DNA of 64,000 bases from Moorena sp. SIOASIH. GTDB lineage: Bacteria > Cyanobacteriota > Cyanobacteriia > Cyanobacteriales > Coleofasciculaceae. Below are positions 42,264 to 51,415 of the stretch, one piece after another. Positions within the stretch are counted from its first letter, which is position 1, and each line of letters starts with the position of its first letter. Position numbers and translations under genes: made by a program. The stretch spans positions 735,501 to 799,500 of the forward strand of contig NZ_JAAHIH010000004.1 of assembly GCF_010671925.1 (NCBI RefSeq), given 5' to 3'. A model generated the notes under the pieces. That model searched no databases, was not told where the DNA came from, and saw only the letters and a list, made by a program, of their open reading frames with translations.

Positions 42264-42989
42264 CTACCCAAATAGGAGTTGCCAACCGACAAATGCGATC
42301 GCTAAATCTGCAAGAATATGACTAAGATAACCAGACCAGATCGAACGGTAGGTTAGATAGCACCACGACCATACTGCCCCAGCCATGAACACCCCTAATG
42401 AGCCAAGTATGACCACCAGCCAATCCTGGGTATAAAAGGTTAAAGCAATAATGTGATGCAGGGTAAACAGCAATGCACAAAGAAATACTGACCCAAGTCC
42501 CGGGATGAGAATCTGGCACTTGCTCCAGACAAACCAACGCCAGATATACTCTTCCAGGAACGCATTAATCAAAGTCCAATACATCGCCCCGAGTACATAA
42601 ATGTATGCACTAGTTATGCCGACTTCTTGGGCTTTAGTGCGAAGATCCGTCTGATCAATCCAGTGCTGACCGAAAAGCCAATAAGCCCCAAGGATGATCC
42701 CAAACATCACCAGTCCCAAAATAGTTCCAGTCAACAACTCCTGCCGCTTCGGCCAGGATAAACGTAACTTGCCACGATCCACCCAGAAAAACCACGCAAG
42801 AGGCAGTGCTAGTAACCAGACTTTGCAACATGAGAATACTGCCTGCCCTAATGATCCTGGAGCAATATATAGTGCCATTGCTACACCGATACTCCCAGCA
42901 GGAACTAGCAGTACCAGAGCCAATAGGGGATTTTGACCAGAGTTAGTCTTGAGCATTGGAAATTCTCCGGTGGTGACTTTATTGGTCAT
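42264..42989 (-). CDS. CPBP family intramembrane metalloprotease
   Basis: A multi-pass membrane protein of the CPBP (CAAX-protease and bacteriocin-processing) family. The catalytic motifs are present: FLEEYIWRW (EExxxR) near residue 145, FTLHHIIAL with the motif-2 His near 182, and GYLSHILADLAIAF (H-x3-D/N) near 222. Seven or eight hydrophobic helices span its 241 residues. Members process prenylated or peptide substrates or act in stress and bacteriocin immunity; the substrate here is unknown. The gene starts at 42989; the Met at 42956 is possible. Confidence 0.85.
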   Translation of the reverse strand: MTNKVTTGEFPMLKTNSGQNPLLALVLLVPAGSIGVAMALYIAPGSLGQAVFSCCKVWLLALPLAWFFWVDRGKLRLSWPKRQELLTGTILGLVMFGIILGAYWLFGQHWIDQTDLRTKAQEVGITSAYIYVLGAMYWTLINAFLEEYIWRWFVWSKCQILIPGLGSVFLCALLFTLHHIIALTFYTQDWLVVILGSLGVFMAGAVWSWCYLTYRSIWSGYLSHILADLAIAFVGWQLLFG

Positions 42990-43740
42990 GGTAGAAGCTT
43001 TGCTGCAAACTATCGGTAAGTTCTGTGCCAGTTGTACAAGTCTCCTAAGGTTTTAGCAGTAGTGGTAAAGTTGTAGTAGTTTAAGCTTAGTCTGGTCAAA
43101 ATAACGGGAGCTAAAATCACGAATCTTGATCAATTTAAAGTTTTTGTAAATTTTAATTAAATTGAAAAATTTTTGTTTCACTTAGATCTAAACTTTCTGT
43201 TAGATATAAATCAGCCATTCAAATCAACTAGTTGATTTGACGCTACTAGGTTAAGCCGTAAGTATTCAGCTATCAGCCGTCAGCCATCAGCTAATCAACG
43301 GGAGGTAGTAAACAAGCTTACGGGCTGGTACGGTTGGTTGAAAATCTCTGCTCGTTTTACTCATCCGACTCCGTTCAGTTAAACCGCCTGCTAGCTGCTA
43401 GCTGATAGCTGCTAGCTGATAGCTGATAGCTGACGGCTGAATGCTTACGTTAAGCCTAGGTCAGCGCCTCACACTTACAGTTAATGGTTAATTGTTAATG
43501 GTTAATTGTTAATGGTTAATTGTTAATGGGTAATTAGTAATGGGTAATTAGTAATGGTGCCAAACTCATACCGATCATCATTTATCAAAAACTATTTACT
43601 ATCGACTGTACTCGCTTCATTGGATAGCCCAATTTTCCTGATCAGTTACACTCCCCATAGTCTTAACCTAGGGCTAAGGAGTAGTAGTTTATGGTGTTCT
43701 AGATTTTGGAAATAATTGACATGAAATCTAAAACATAACG
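42990..43740. other. Intergenic, repeat-bearing (750 bp)
   Basis: Nothing coding was recognised. Contents: AT-rich DNA (43090-43250), a second GTAAGTATTCAGC-ended inverted-repeat element (43257-43449), and a TTAATGGTTAATTG tandem repeat with 14-bp period (43478-43555). A TTGACA at 43716 lies too close to the next ATG to serve it in a normal promoter. Confidence 0.6.
43257..43449. repeat. Inverted-repeat element, CGTAAGTATTCAGC ends
   Basis: The arms CGTAAGTATTCAGC and GCTGAATGCTTACG pair with one mismatch. The interior has CAGCTAT/CAGCCGT heptamers at one end and CTGATAG/CTGCTAG at the other, around a unique 80-bp core. It belongs to the same family as the element at 37570-37703. Confidence 0.75.
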
Positions 43741-45126
43741 ATGAAAATCACTAAGCTTATATTCGCTACTTGCTTGGTAAGTGGCTTACAGCCTCTTTTG
43801 TCACCGTCTGCAGCTTTCGCTGGTCTAGTTAATGCTTCCCTTGAGCAAGAGAAAACCGCTGTTGATGGTAGTGTCACCTTTTCTGATCTGGCTGCAGGGG
43901 ATAATGCTGGGATTACCTATCGTCGTCTCCCCTCACCACGAAACGCCATTTTCGATGCATTAAAACAACAGCCAATATATACCTTTGAGGACATACTTAC
44001 CACGCCATGGAGAGCTCGTGGGGCTCCTGGGGTGGCAATTCTAGATTTTGATGGCGACCACGACCTCGACATCTATGTCACTAATGGGCCTGGTGCTAAC
44101 AACAGTCTTTACTCCAATCAGTTACAGGAAACTGGTCAGGTCAAATTCTTAGATTTAGCCTCCTCCGCAGGGGTCGCTGCTTTTAATCAAGACAGCAGTG
44201 GTGTTGCCTATGGAGATATTGATAATGACAGCGACCTTGACCTATTGGTTCTCGGAACTGGTCAACCCAATCAGCTTTTCGAGAATCAGGGAGATGGCAC
44301 GTTTATTGACATTACTGAAACCAGTAGTATTGGTGGCGGTTCTAAGTACTCTAGCTCAGCCTCCATGGGGGATGTCAATGGGGATGGACTCTTAGATATT
44401 GTGATTGGCAATTCCTTCACAAACTGGGACGATCAAATCCCCATTTTTAGGGAACCCTTTGCCAGAAATGAGCATAATCAGCTATTTTTAAACACTGGCA
44501 ATAACGTTTTTGTAGACGTCAGCGATAGCTCCGGCATTACAAATCTGGCTGGTTTCCCTGAAGAAGCAGCAGGCTCAGCTTCCATTACCTGGGCGATTGC
44601 CATGGTGGACTATGACCTAGATGGAGACCTTGATATTGTCCATGCAGATGACCAAGCCGCTGTTCCTAATGCAGAACAAGGTGGGGTTGATCGCGGTTTG
44701 ATTCACATTCTTAATAATGACGGCACAGGACACTTTACTGATGTGACCGTAGAAGCTAACACAAACCAAGACGGTTCATGGATGGGTCTTTCCTTCGGTG
44801 ACCTGAATAGCGATGGCAACATGGATATTTTTGCCACCAATTTAGGGGACTATGCTCGCAATAGTCCTTTACCCCCAGGCTCATTGACATCTCGTTGGTT
44901 TTTGGGGCAAGCGGATGGCAGCTTTACAGACCCCGGTGTGGGTGAGCTGGTTACTACGCCCTTTGGCTGGGGAACCTCGACAACTGATTATGACAACGAC
45001 GGTGACACAGACATTATCTTTCACGGTGGTCTAGATTTCTCGTCTCGGGTAGATGCGTCCAATCCAGGTGTGATTCTAGAAAATGATGGTACTGGTAATT
45101 TCACTTACCGAAAAAATTGGGTTTAA
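43741..45126 (+). CDS. CRTAC1-like FG-GAP protein, N-terminal part (gene split by a mobile element)
   Basis: An exported protein of the CRTAC1 (ASPIC/UnbV) type. The signal peptide is MKITKLIFATCLVSGLQPLL, ending near SAAFA. It is followed by FG-GAP/VCBS beta-propeller repeats with calcium-binding loops (DFDGDHDLDIYV, DIDNDSDLDLLVL, DVNGDGLLDIVI, DYDLDGDLDIVH, DYDNDGDTDIIF). The family sequence breaks at GTGNFTY (base 45108). The last residues RKNWV are translated from the 450-bp element inserted there. The rest of the protein resumes, in the phase expected after removal of the element, at 45559. Confidence 0.88.
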   Translation: MKITKLIFATCLVSGLQPLLSPSAAFAGLVNASLEQEKTAVDGSVTFSDLAAGDNAGITYRRLPSPRNAIFDALKQQPIYTFEDILTTPWRARGAPGVAILDFDGDHDLDIYVTNGPGANNSLYSNQLQETGQVKFLDLASSAGVAAFNQDSSGVAYGDIDNDSDLDLLVLGTGQPNQLFENQGDGTFIDITETSSIGGGSKYSSSASMGDVNGDGLLDIVIGNSFTNWDDQIPIFREPFARNEHNQLFLNTGNNVFVDVSDSSGITNLAGFPEEAAGSASITWAIAMVDYDLDGDLDIVHADDQAAVPNAEQGGVDRGLIHILNNDGTGHFTDVTVEANTNQDGSWMGLSFGDLNSDGNMDIFATNLGDYARNSPLPPGSLTSRWFLGQADGSFTDPGVGELVTTPFGWGTSTTDYDNDGDTDIIFHGGLDFSSRVDASNPGVILENDGTGNFTYRKNWV

Positions 45127-45167
45127 AGCCCCGTCCTTATAGGACGGCTTGATTTTTTAGCTAAAAC

Positions 45168-45196
45168 TTGACAGTTTTCACAGAGCGTGTTATAAT
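45168..45196 (+). promoter_or_regulatory. Perfect consensus sigma70 promoter inside the 450-bp element
   Basis: TTGACA (45168-45173), a 17-bp spacer, then TATAAT (45191-45196). It would normally drive a tnpB-type gene that is now missing. It could instead transcribe the element's structured 3' end and the downstream half of the split gene. Confidence 0.8.
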
Positions 45197-45360
45197 TATA
45201 TTATAAATAAAAAACTAAAAAGCTAGATAAATACTATCTAAAAATAAGTAGGCAACGTAAAAAATATGTATCAGATGCATATTGCGTAATTTGGTCTAAC
45301 GACTTAAACGTCTATGAAAAAAATTAGATTAAAAAAGTATCTATCTATATAAAAAAAAAC

Positions 45361-45412
45361 CGATGCAGCGCGGTCTTGGGGGTTTCCCCCACTCGCGCTT
45401 TGCATCAAGACA
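45361..45412. mobile_element. 52-bp palindromic dispersed element (variant copy, nested)
   Basis: It has the same length and the same CGATGCAGCGCGGTCTTGGG opening as the copy at 48393, but the second arm reads ACTCGCGCTTTGCATCAAGA instead of ATGAGCGACTGCATCAAGA. It is nested inside the IS605-type element. Confidence 0.75.
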
Positions 45413-45516
45413 AGGTACGGTGGGGCACACCGAAACCTGGGTCATAGACCCTCTACGCTTGGGGAGAGGAGACCTCTATTTTTCCTGGCTCCGGCCTGGT
45501 TGAACAAGTCATCTCG

Positions 45517-46371
45517 TTGAATCAAGAATCCCCGTCCTTCCAGGGTGGGGAGTGTCAAGATGCCAATGCACTGGCTACTTCTACCAACCACACCCGACGC
45601 AATGTTCAGGGCGTAGCGGTTGGCGATCTCAACCATGATGGTTTCTCTGATATCGTTTCGGTGTCTAACTTTGACTCCCCCGAACCCATACCCCTACAGC
45701 CCTATCCCTTCACCTATGGTTCACCGTTTGACGAAACAGCACTGTTTGTACCCACTTTCGTTCCCACTGAAAACCCTGGAGAATTTGTTTGGAGTGGGTT
45801 GGAACTACCAGATGGTACCCTCTCTGTAGAAATCAATAGTGCCGATAATGGTAACGGCTGGGTGGAAGTGCAAGGCATAGGCACGGTTGGTCTCACACCC
45901 GATGGTCATGTCAATCGTGATGGCATTGGCGCTGTGTTTTTCTTTACCCCAGACAATGGTCAGACAGTGATGCAGCCAATTCTAGGTGGCTCAAGCTATG
46001 CCTCCCAGGATAGTTTGGCTGCCAACTTTGGTCTTGGGTCGAGCCTCCAAGGAACTCTTGAAGTACTCTGGCCCGGTGGAGTTCGCAATCGACTCTACAA
46101 TGTTAGGAATTTTGAACGACTGTTGTTCCCCGAAATTCCCTGTAGCTTTGATGGGTACTGGTCTAATCGACTAGAATATGAAACCTGTGTCGATACAGCA
46201 CTCACAGACCTAGTTAACACAGGTGTTCTCCCTCGTCAACAAGTAAGTCGGTTCTTTGAGAGTGCGATCAGAGCCTTCAACGAATCCCAAACGGTTCCTG
46301 AACCCTCTACCATCATGGGCTTAGGTATCCTTTTGGGACTTGGCTATTTGTCCAGAAAGCATGATAACTGA
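45517..46371 (+). CDS. CRTAC1-like protein, C-terminal part with ASPIC/UnbV and PEP-CTERM
   Basis: This is the continuation of the protein begun at 43741. Native sequence starts at 45559 (DANALATSTNHTRRNVQGVA); the codons from TTG 45517 to 45558 come from the inserted element. One more FG-GAP blade (DLNHDGFSDIVSV) follows, then a beta-rich region with GSSYASQDSLAANFGLG and TLEVLWPGGVRNRL, the ASPIC/UnbV hallmark. The PEP-CTERM sorting tail is VPEPSTIMGLGILLGLGYLS then RKHDN. PEP-CTERM proteins are exported and processed by exosortase and are often linked to exopolysaccharide. Without excision this half lacks a signal peptide and is unlikely to be exported. Confidence 0.85.
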   Translation: MNQESPSFQGGECQDANALATSTNHTRRNVQGVAVGDLNHDGFSDIVSVSNFDSPEPIPLQPYPFTYGSPFDETALFVPTFVPTENPGEFVWSGLELPDGTLSVEINSADNGNGWVEVQGIGTVGLTPDGHVNRDGIGAVFFFTPDNGQTVMQPILGGSSYASQDSLAANFGLGSSLQGTLEVLWPGGVRNRLYNVRNFERLLFPEIPCSFDGYWSNRLEYETCVDTALTDLVNTGVLPRQQVSRFFESAIRAFNESQTVPEPSTIMGLGILLGLGYLSRKHDN

Positions 46372-46374
46372 TTA

Positions 46375-46431
46375 ATATCAAGTCCGGTGGGCGATAGGAA
46401 GTCGCAGATAGGCGCTCACCGGACTTGATAT
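46375..46431. terminator. Perfect 15-bp-stem inverted repeat
   Basis: ATATCAAGTCCGGTG (46375-46389) pairs perfectly with CACCGGACTTGATAT (46417-46431), four bases after the stop of the PEP-CTERM protein. It can act as a bidirectional terminator but lacks a T-run. Its arm is the same dispersed sequence that ends queD. Confidence 0.55.
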
Positions 46432-46555
46432 CACCAGGATTTGGGATTCAGTTGAGAGCGATCGCATTCTACAGAAGATTCTACAGATTCAAGCTGTCTG
46501 ACCCTTGGGGAGAGCGCTATGAAGCTTTGCAGTTGCTATTTTGGCATGACTCTTT

Positions 46556-48319
46556 CTAGGATAATGTCATACCTTTAAACCTTTTTGCCATACTGCCCTC
46601 TTCCAACGCCATAGATTCGCTGATGTATATTTCCTGCCTCGGCAGTGGGATTACAATTCCCTCTTGTTCAAATCTTTCTTTTATAATTCGGCTGAGGTCA
46701 CAATAGGCCGTCCAGTAATCCTCTCTCTTGGTATATGCCATAAACCAAATGTTAACAGCATATTCAGCCAATTCACCGGTATCAATCCAAGGTCCTGGGT
46801 CTTTCAATACTAAAGGATGAGAGTTAGCAATATCGTTAAGAACTTGGATCGCTTGAGTAATACTATTTTGGTAGCTGACCCTTACTGTGATAAAGATAGC
46901 GCGGACGGGGCTACTGGTTTCGTTCTCAATAATATTCCCCCAGACTGAATTGTTAGGAACAATAATAATTTTACTTTGAGAAGTCTTGATTGTGGTGCAA
47001 ATTAAGTTAACATCCTGAACCTTACCTTTTACCCCAGCTACTTCAATCATATCCCCAACGTCGAAAGGTTTATAGAGTAATATCATTAACCCATTGGCCA
47101 AGTTACCGAGGGTACTTTGGAAAGCAAACGCTACTACAAAACCAGCAGCTCCAATCATAGCGATCAGTGGGCCAATACTTACCTCTAGGGCAGTAATCCC
47201 GACAAGAATACCCACCACAAATAATCCTTGGCGGGTTAGACTAACCAAGAACTGACCCAACATCACTGAGATATTTGGGAACATCCCCAAAGATTTCTCG
47301 AGTACTGTTCCTAAGATTACCGAGAGGATGCTAAAGCCAGCAATGATTCCTATACATTTGCCAATGTTATTCGCCCAGCGGACACCTCCTTCTTTAGACT
47401 GGAGCCAGCCAACGATAGTAATCCAGGTTCCTTGAGTGTCGGTTACATCAACCTTAATCCCACTGATGGCATTGACGTATTTTTGGTACAACTTGACATC
47501 ACCACCTTTAAGTTCCAGCTCTTCAAGTACCACCTCAAAGCGATCGCTCAAACCAGCCCGTTCATCCCGGAGTTTCGTGATGTTGACCAGTACTTGTTTT
47601 TTTACTTCGGTCTTGGCCTCGACCGCTTCTTCTATCTTTTCTTGAGCTTTGTCCAGTCCCTGTTCAGTCTTTTTCTGCTGTTGTTCATCCGTAACCACTT
47701 TGTTGCTAATTGTCCCAATCTGCTCTTGAACCTTAGCAACTTCCTCGTCTGAGGTTTTCGCTTTATTTTTATCCTCTTCCGTACTTTCAACTGCTTTATC
47801 AATCGCCCCTTGCAAGGTTTTATCCTGCTGGGTCTTTTTTTCTTCTTTTACCGCTTCTTCTACTGACTCCTGAGCTTTTTTGAGAGCTTCCTGTGCTTCA
47901 ACAGCCGCGTCATTAGCTTCAACGGAAGCTGATGGCGATGGCTCAGTCTCTATTTTTTCTTTAGTGTCTTTGGCTTCCTCAAGAGCCTTTTTGGCATCTT
48001 CTAGGGCATCAACAGCTTCCTTAGATTGTTGAAGCTCTCGATTTTTGCGCTTGACAGCAATTTCCGCATCGCTGAGTTCTTTAACTTTAGTTTTAAGCAA
48101 GAACATCCACCCCTGAGCTTCACCCTCTAGCTCATCTAATGTCAATGGCTTGAGCAATAGCTCTAGCTCCTCAATCGGAATAGTTGGATCTGCAGTTGTA
48201 ACTGCTTGCTGATTGGGTGATTTAGTGGTCTGTTGAGCTTGGACAGGTAACCACCATGCCCCAACGATTAAGAGACTGCCAAACAAAATGCTAATTTTCT
48301 TTTGTCGGTAACGAATCAT
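46556..48319 (-). CDS. MscS-family mechanosensitive channel with long coiled-coil N-terminus (copy 1)
   Basis: A 587-residue membrane channel protein, presumed to open under membrane tension. A signal peptide (KISILFGSLLIVGAWWLPVQ, cut after AQA) is followed by a very charged Glu/Lys/Gln coiled-coil region (about residues 75-245). Membrane helices start at about residue 305. The pore helix GAAGFVVAFAFQSTLGNLAN resembles MscS TM3. The beta-domain shows FDVGDMIEVAGVKGKVQDVN and IIVPNNSVWGNII. The coiled coil would lie on the outer face of the membrane. A close paralogue, 607 residues, lies about 1.3 kb upstream in the same orientation, so this is one half of a tandem duplication. Confidence 0.9.
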   Translation of the reverse strand: MIRYRQKKISILFGSLLIVGAWWLPVQAQQTTKSPNQQAVTTADPTIPIEELELLLKPLTLDELEGEAQGWMFLLKTKVKELSDAEIAVKRKNRELQQSKEAVDALEDAKKALEEAKDTKEKIETEPSPSASVEANDAAVEAQEALKKAQESVEEAVKEEKKTQQDKTLQGAIDKAVESTEEDKNKAKTSDEEVAKVQEQIGTISNKVVTDEQQQKKTEQGLDKAQEKIEEAVEAKTEVKKQVLVNITKLRDERAGLSDRFEVVLEELELKGGDVKLYQKYVNAISGIKVDVTDTQGTWITIVGWLQSKEGGVRWANNIGKCIGIIAGFSILSVILGTVLEKSLGMFPNISVMLGQFLVSLTRQGLFVVGILVGITALEVSIGPLIAMIGAAGFVVAFAFQSTLGNLANGLMILLYKPFDVGDMIEVAGVKGKVQDVNLICTTIKTSQSKIIIVPNNSVWGNIIENETSSPVRAIFITVRVSYQNSITQAIQVLNDIANSHPLVLKDPGPWIDTGELAEYAVNIWFMAYTKREDYWTAYCDLSRIIKERFEQEGIVIPLPRQEIYISESMALEEGSMAKRFKGMTLS

Positions 48320-48392
48320 TAGTTTTTCGTGTTGATAAGACGTTAATTAAGATGTAACCTGTATAGTTTGGTTCACTGTTAAGTGTTAACCA

Positions 48393-48444
48393 GCGATGCA
48401 GCGCGGTCTTGGGGGTTTCCCCCATGAGCGACTGCATCAAGACA
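48393..48444. mobile_element. 52-bp palindromic dispersed element (copy identical to 6089-6140, opposite orientation)
   Basis: This is the exact reverse complement of the 52 bases defined by the empty and filled sites at 4511 and 6089. It sits between two copies of a 43-bp leader sequence. Confidence 0.85.
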
Positions 48445-48687
48445 ATGAAGATGCAACCTGTATAGTTTGGTTCACTGTTGAGTGTTAACCGTTGACTGTG
48501 AACAGTTGCTCCCCGATTACCCCCCGAAGATCGGCAGGGCTGTAACTATTGCTCGATCTAGACTCAGGGGGGTAGAGCACCAGAGGAGCGGATCTGAATT
48601 TTCCGCAAATATTGGGGATTTTAACAGAATTTATCCCTTTCTAATTCTCTGTATCTAACCAAGAAATGAATAGCCGGGGGCAGTCAA

Positions 48688-49005
48688 TATAGCGCTACGC
48701 GCCAGGCAAGAGGCAAGAGGCAAAAGGCAAAAGCTTACTAAAACAGCTTTTCAGCTTTTATCAATGTCCTAAGCTTAATGAGTAGTACTATAGTGGCTGT
48801 ATCTCACTGTCTTGATCCCAAGGGCGAGTGGGGGAAACCACGGCAGTATAGCGCTACGCGCCAGGCAAGAGGCAAGAGGCAAAAGGCAAAAGCTTACTAA
48901 AACAGCTTTTCAGCTTTTATCAATGTCCTAAGCTTAATGAGTAGTACTATAGTGGCTGTATCTCACTGTCTTGATCCCAAGGGCGAGTGGGGGAAACCAC
49001 GGCAG
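48688..49005. repeat. 159-bp tandem duplication
   Basis: Two adjacent near-identical 159-bp units begin at TATAGCGCTACGCGCCAGGC (48689 and 48848). Each contains GGCAAGA/GGCAAAA heptamers and ends in GGGCGAGTGGGGGAAACCAC. Confidence 0.85.
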
Positions 49006-49591
49006 TTGCTCATGGGGCGAACCCCCGCAGGTCGGCGCTGGCTCCCCAACACCACGCTGCCTCCCCAAGACCGTGCTACCTCGCTGCATCGCTTTTGGAA
49101 AAATACGACCATTGAAGGCTAAAACACTTCTCCAGTTCCTTGAGTTATAGATTTACAACGTTAAGATGCACCTGTGAATAGTGAAAATTTTACACTCAAC
49201 TATAAATAGTTAATAATGCATAGATAGCCTTTTATTGGCTCAAATCAAGGGATATGCTTATTTTTGACCAACATTTTTCATCCAACTTACACCTTGGACA
49301 AAAATTTTGGCCAATCTTCCCTGAGCACCGACTAGGATTTTATCATATCTTGATTTCCCTGGCTGCTAATTAGAGCATCTTTTAACCCACATTCCGCACT
49401 TCACCGTGTATTACGTAATTATCACGATTTATGTGTAGTCTATAAAACATATATATTTATATAACTAAATATTTATACGTAAAAAATCCCCAAGGTACAC
49501 AGGATTAGCGTATTACTTTGCATACTACAAATTAATCTGCGGAATGTGGGGTTTAACCCTTGGGGAGAGAGCTATGGAGCGCAAGGAGTTG

Positions 49592-51415
49592 CTATCTGGG
49601 CATGACTTCTTCTAGGGGAAGGTCATTGTCTTTAAACCTTTTTGCCATACTGCCCTCTTCCAACGCCATAGCTTCGCTGATGTATAGTTCCTGGCTCGGC
49701 AGTGGGATCACAATTCCCTCTTGTTCAAATCTTTCTTTTATAATTCGGCTGATGTCACAATAGGCTGTCCAGTAATCCTCTGTCTTAGTATAGGCCAAAA
49801 ACCAAATCTTAACAGCATCTTCAGCCAATTCACCGGTGTCGATCCAAGGTCCAGGGTCTTCCAATACTAAAGGATGGGAGTTGGCAATATCCTTAAGAAC
49901 TTGGATCGCTTGAGGAATACTATTGCGGTAGCTGATCCTGATCGAGAGAAACATAGCGCGGACGGGGCTACTGGTTTCGTTCGTAATCACGTTACCCCAG
50001 ACTGAGTTGTTCGGCAAGATAACGATTTTATTTTCCAAAGTATTGATGGTGGTGCAAACTAAGTTGACATCCTTAACGATACCGTTTACCCCAGCTACTT
50101 CAATCTTATCCCCCACGTCGAAAGGTTTATAGACCAAGATCATTAACCCATTGGCAAAGTTACCGAGGGTATTTTGAAACGCAAAGGCTACCACAAAACC
50201 AGCAGCTCCAATCATAGCCATCAGTGGACCAATACTGATCTCTAGGGCAGTAATCCCTAACATAATACCTACCACAAATAATCCTTGGCGGGTTAGAGTA
50301 ACCAAGAACTGACCCAGCATCACTGAAATATTCGGGAACATCCACAACGATTTCTCGAGGATTGTCCCTACAATCAGGGAGAGGATGCTAAAACCAGCAA
50401 CGATTCCTATACATTTGCCAATGTTATTCGCCCAGCGCAGACCTCCTTCTTTAGACTGGAGCCAGCCGACAATGGTAATCCAGGTTCCTTCAGTGTCGCT
50501 TACGTCTACCTTAATCCCACTGATGGCGTCGATGTATTTTTTGTACGACTCGACATCACCGCCTTTAAGTTCCAGCTCTTGAAGTACCACCTCAAAGCGA
50601 TCGCTCAAAGCAGTGCGTTCCTCCCGCAGTCTGGTCATATTAAGCAGGACTTGCTTTTTAACTTCGGCCTTCGCATCGACCGCTTCTTCTATGTTTTCTT
50701 TGGCTTTGTCAATCCCCTGTTCAGTCTTTTTCTGCTCTTGTTCATCCGTAACGACTTTGTTGCTAATTGTCCCGATCTGCTCTTGAACCTTAGCAACTTC
50801 CTCTTCTGAGCTTGAGGTTTTGGCTTTATCTTTCTGCTGTTGAGTACCTTCAACTGCTTGATCAATCGCCCCTTGCGAGGTTTTATCCTGCTCGGTCTTT
50901 TCTCCTTGTTTGACTGCTTCTTTTACTGACTCCTGAGCTTTTTCGAGAGCTTCCTGTGCTTCTTCCGCCGCCTCTTTAGCTTTTACGCCACCTGATGGCG
51001 ATGGCTCAGTCCCTATTTTTTCTTTAGTGTCTGTCCCTTCCTTAAGAGCCTTTTTGGCATCTTCTAGGGCATCAACAGCTTCCTTAGTTTTTTGAAGCTC
51101 TCGATTTTTGCGCTTGACAGCAATTTCCGCATCGCTGAGTTCTTTAACTTTAGTTTTAAGCAAGGACATCCACCCCTGAGCTTCACCATCCAGCTCATCC
51201 TTAGTGAATGGCTTGAGCAATAGCTCTAGCTCCTCAATCGGAATAGTTGGATCTGCAGTAGTAACCGCTTTCGGAATAGTTGAATCTTCAGTCGTAACCG
51301 CTTGCTCATTGGGTGAATTAGTGGTCTGTTGAGCTTGGACAGGTAACCACCATGCCCCAACGATTAAGAGACTGCCAAACAAAATGCTAATTTTCTTTTG
51401 TCGGTAACGAATCAT
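49592..51415 (-). CDS. MscS-family mechanosensitive channel with long coiled-coil N-terminus (copy 2)
   Basis: A 607-residue paralogue of the gene at 46556. The signal peptide is identical in its first 30 or so residues and the architecture is the same: coiled coil, membrane helices, GAAGFVVAFAFQNTLGNFAN pore helix, and beta-domain FDVGDKIEVAGVNGIVKDVN with ILPNNSVWGNVI. It has an extra copy of a short N-terminal segment (DSTIPKAVTTADPTIPIEEL) and a C-terminal extension (DNDLPLEEVMPR). Divergence is concentrated in the coiled coil and C-terminal domain. Two related pores with different outer regions could give different gating thresholds. Confidence 0.9.
   Translation of the reverse strand: MIRYRQKKISILFGSLLIVGAWWLPVQAQQTTNSPNEQAVTTEDSTIPKAVTTADPTIPIEELELLLKPFTKDELDGEAQGWMSLLKTKVKELSDAEIAVKRKNRELQKTKEAVDALEDAKKALKEGTDTKEKIGTEPSPSGGVKAKEAAEEAQEALEKAQESVKEAVKQGEKTEQDKTSQGAIDQAVEGTQQQKDKAKTSSSEEEVAKVQEQIGTISNKVVTDEQEQKKTEQGIDKAKENIEEAVDAKAEVKKQVLLNMTRLREERTALSDRFEVVLQELELKGGDVESYKKYIDAISGIKVDVSDTEGTWITIVGWLQSKEGGLRWANNIGKCIGIVAGFSILSLIVGTILEKSLWMFPNISVMLGQFLVTLTRQGLFVVGIMLGITALEISIGPLMAMIGAAGFVVAFAFQNTLGNFANGLMILVYKPFDVGDKIEVAGVNGIVKDVNLVCTTINTLENKIVILPNNSVWGNVITNETSSPVRAMFLSIRISYRNSIPQAIQVLKDIANSHPLVLEDPGPWIDTGELAEDAVKIWFLAYTKTEDYWTAYCDISRIIKERFEQEGIVIPLPSQELYISEAMALEEGSMAKRFKDNDLPLEEVMPR

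Larger units (their letters stand above)
45109..45558 (+). mobile_element. 450-bp transposase-less IS200/IS605 (IS608-like) element
   Basis: The insertion lies directly 3' of TTAC and ends in TCAA, the cleavage tetranucleotides known for IS608. Removing exactly 45109-45558 rejoins FTY and DANALATSTNHTRR in frame. The left end has a subterminal hairpin CCGTCCT-tat-AGGACGG (45131-45147). The right end has CCCCGTCCT-tcc-AGGGTGGGG (45530-45550), including two G-U pairs. A consensus promoter faces inward at 45168. No tnpA or tnpB remains, and a 52-bp palindrome is nested at 45361-45412. The structured 3' end may be a relic of the TnpB omega-RNA region. Confidence 0.85.
48320..49591. other. 1.27-kb spacer between the duplicated MscS genes
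   Basis: No gene was recognised. It contains a duplicated leader (AGATGTAACCTGTATAGTTT at 48350, and again at 48447 as AGATGCAACC...), a 52-bp palindromic element between those copies, and a 159-bp tandem duplication (48688-49005). It also holds a hairpin-rich tract (48995-49100) related to the palindrome, and a 49200-49360 segment that recurs downstream of the MscS pair's second leader at 51820-51980. Confidence 0.7.
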
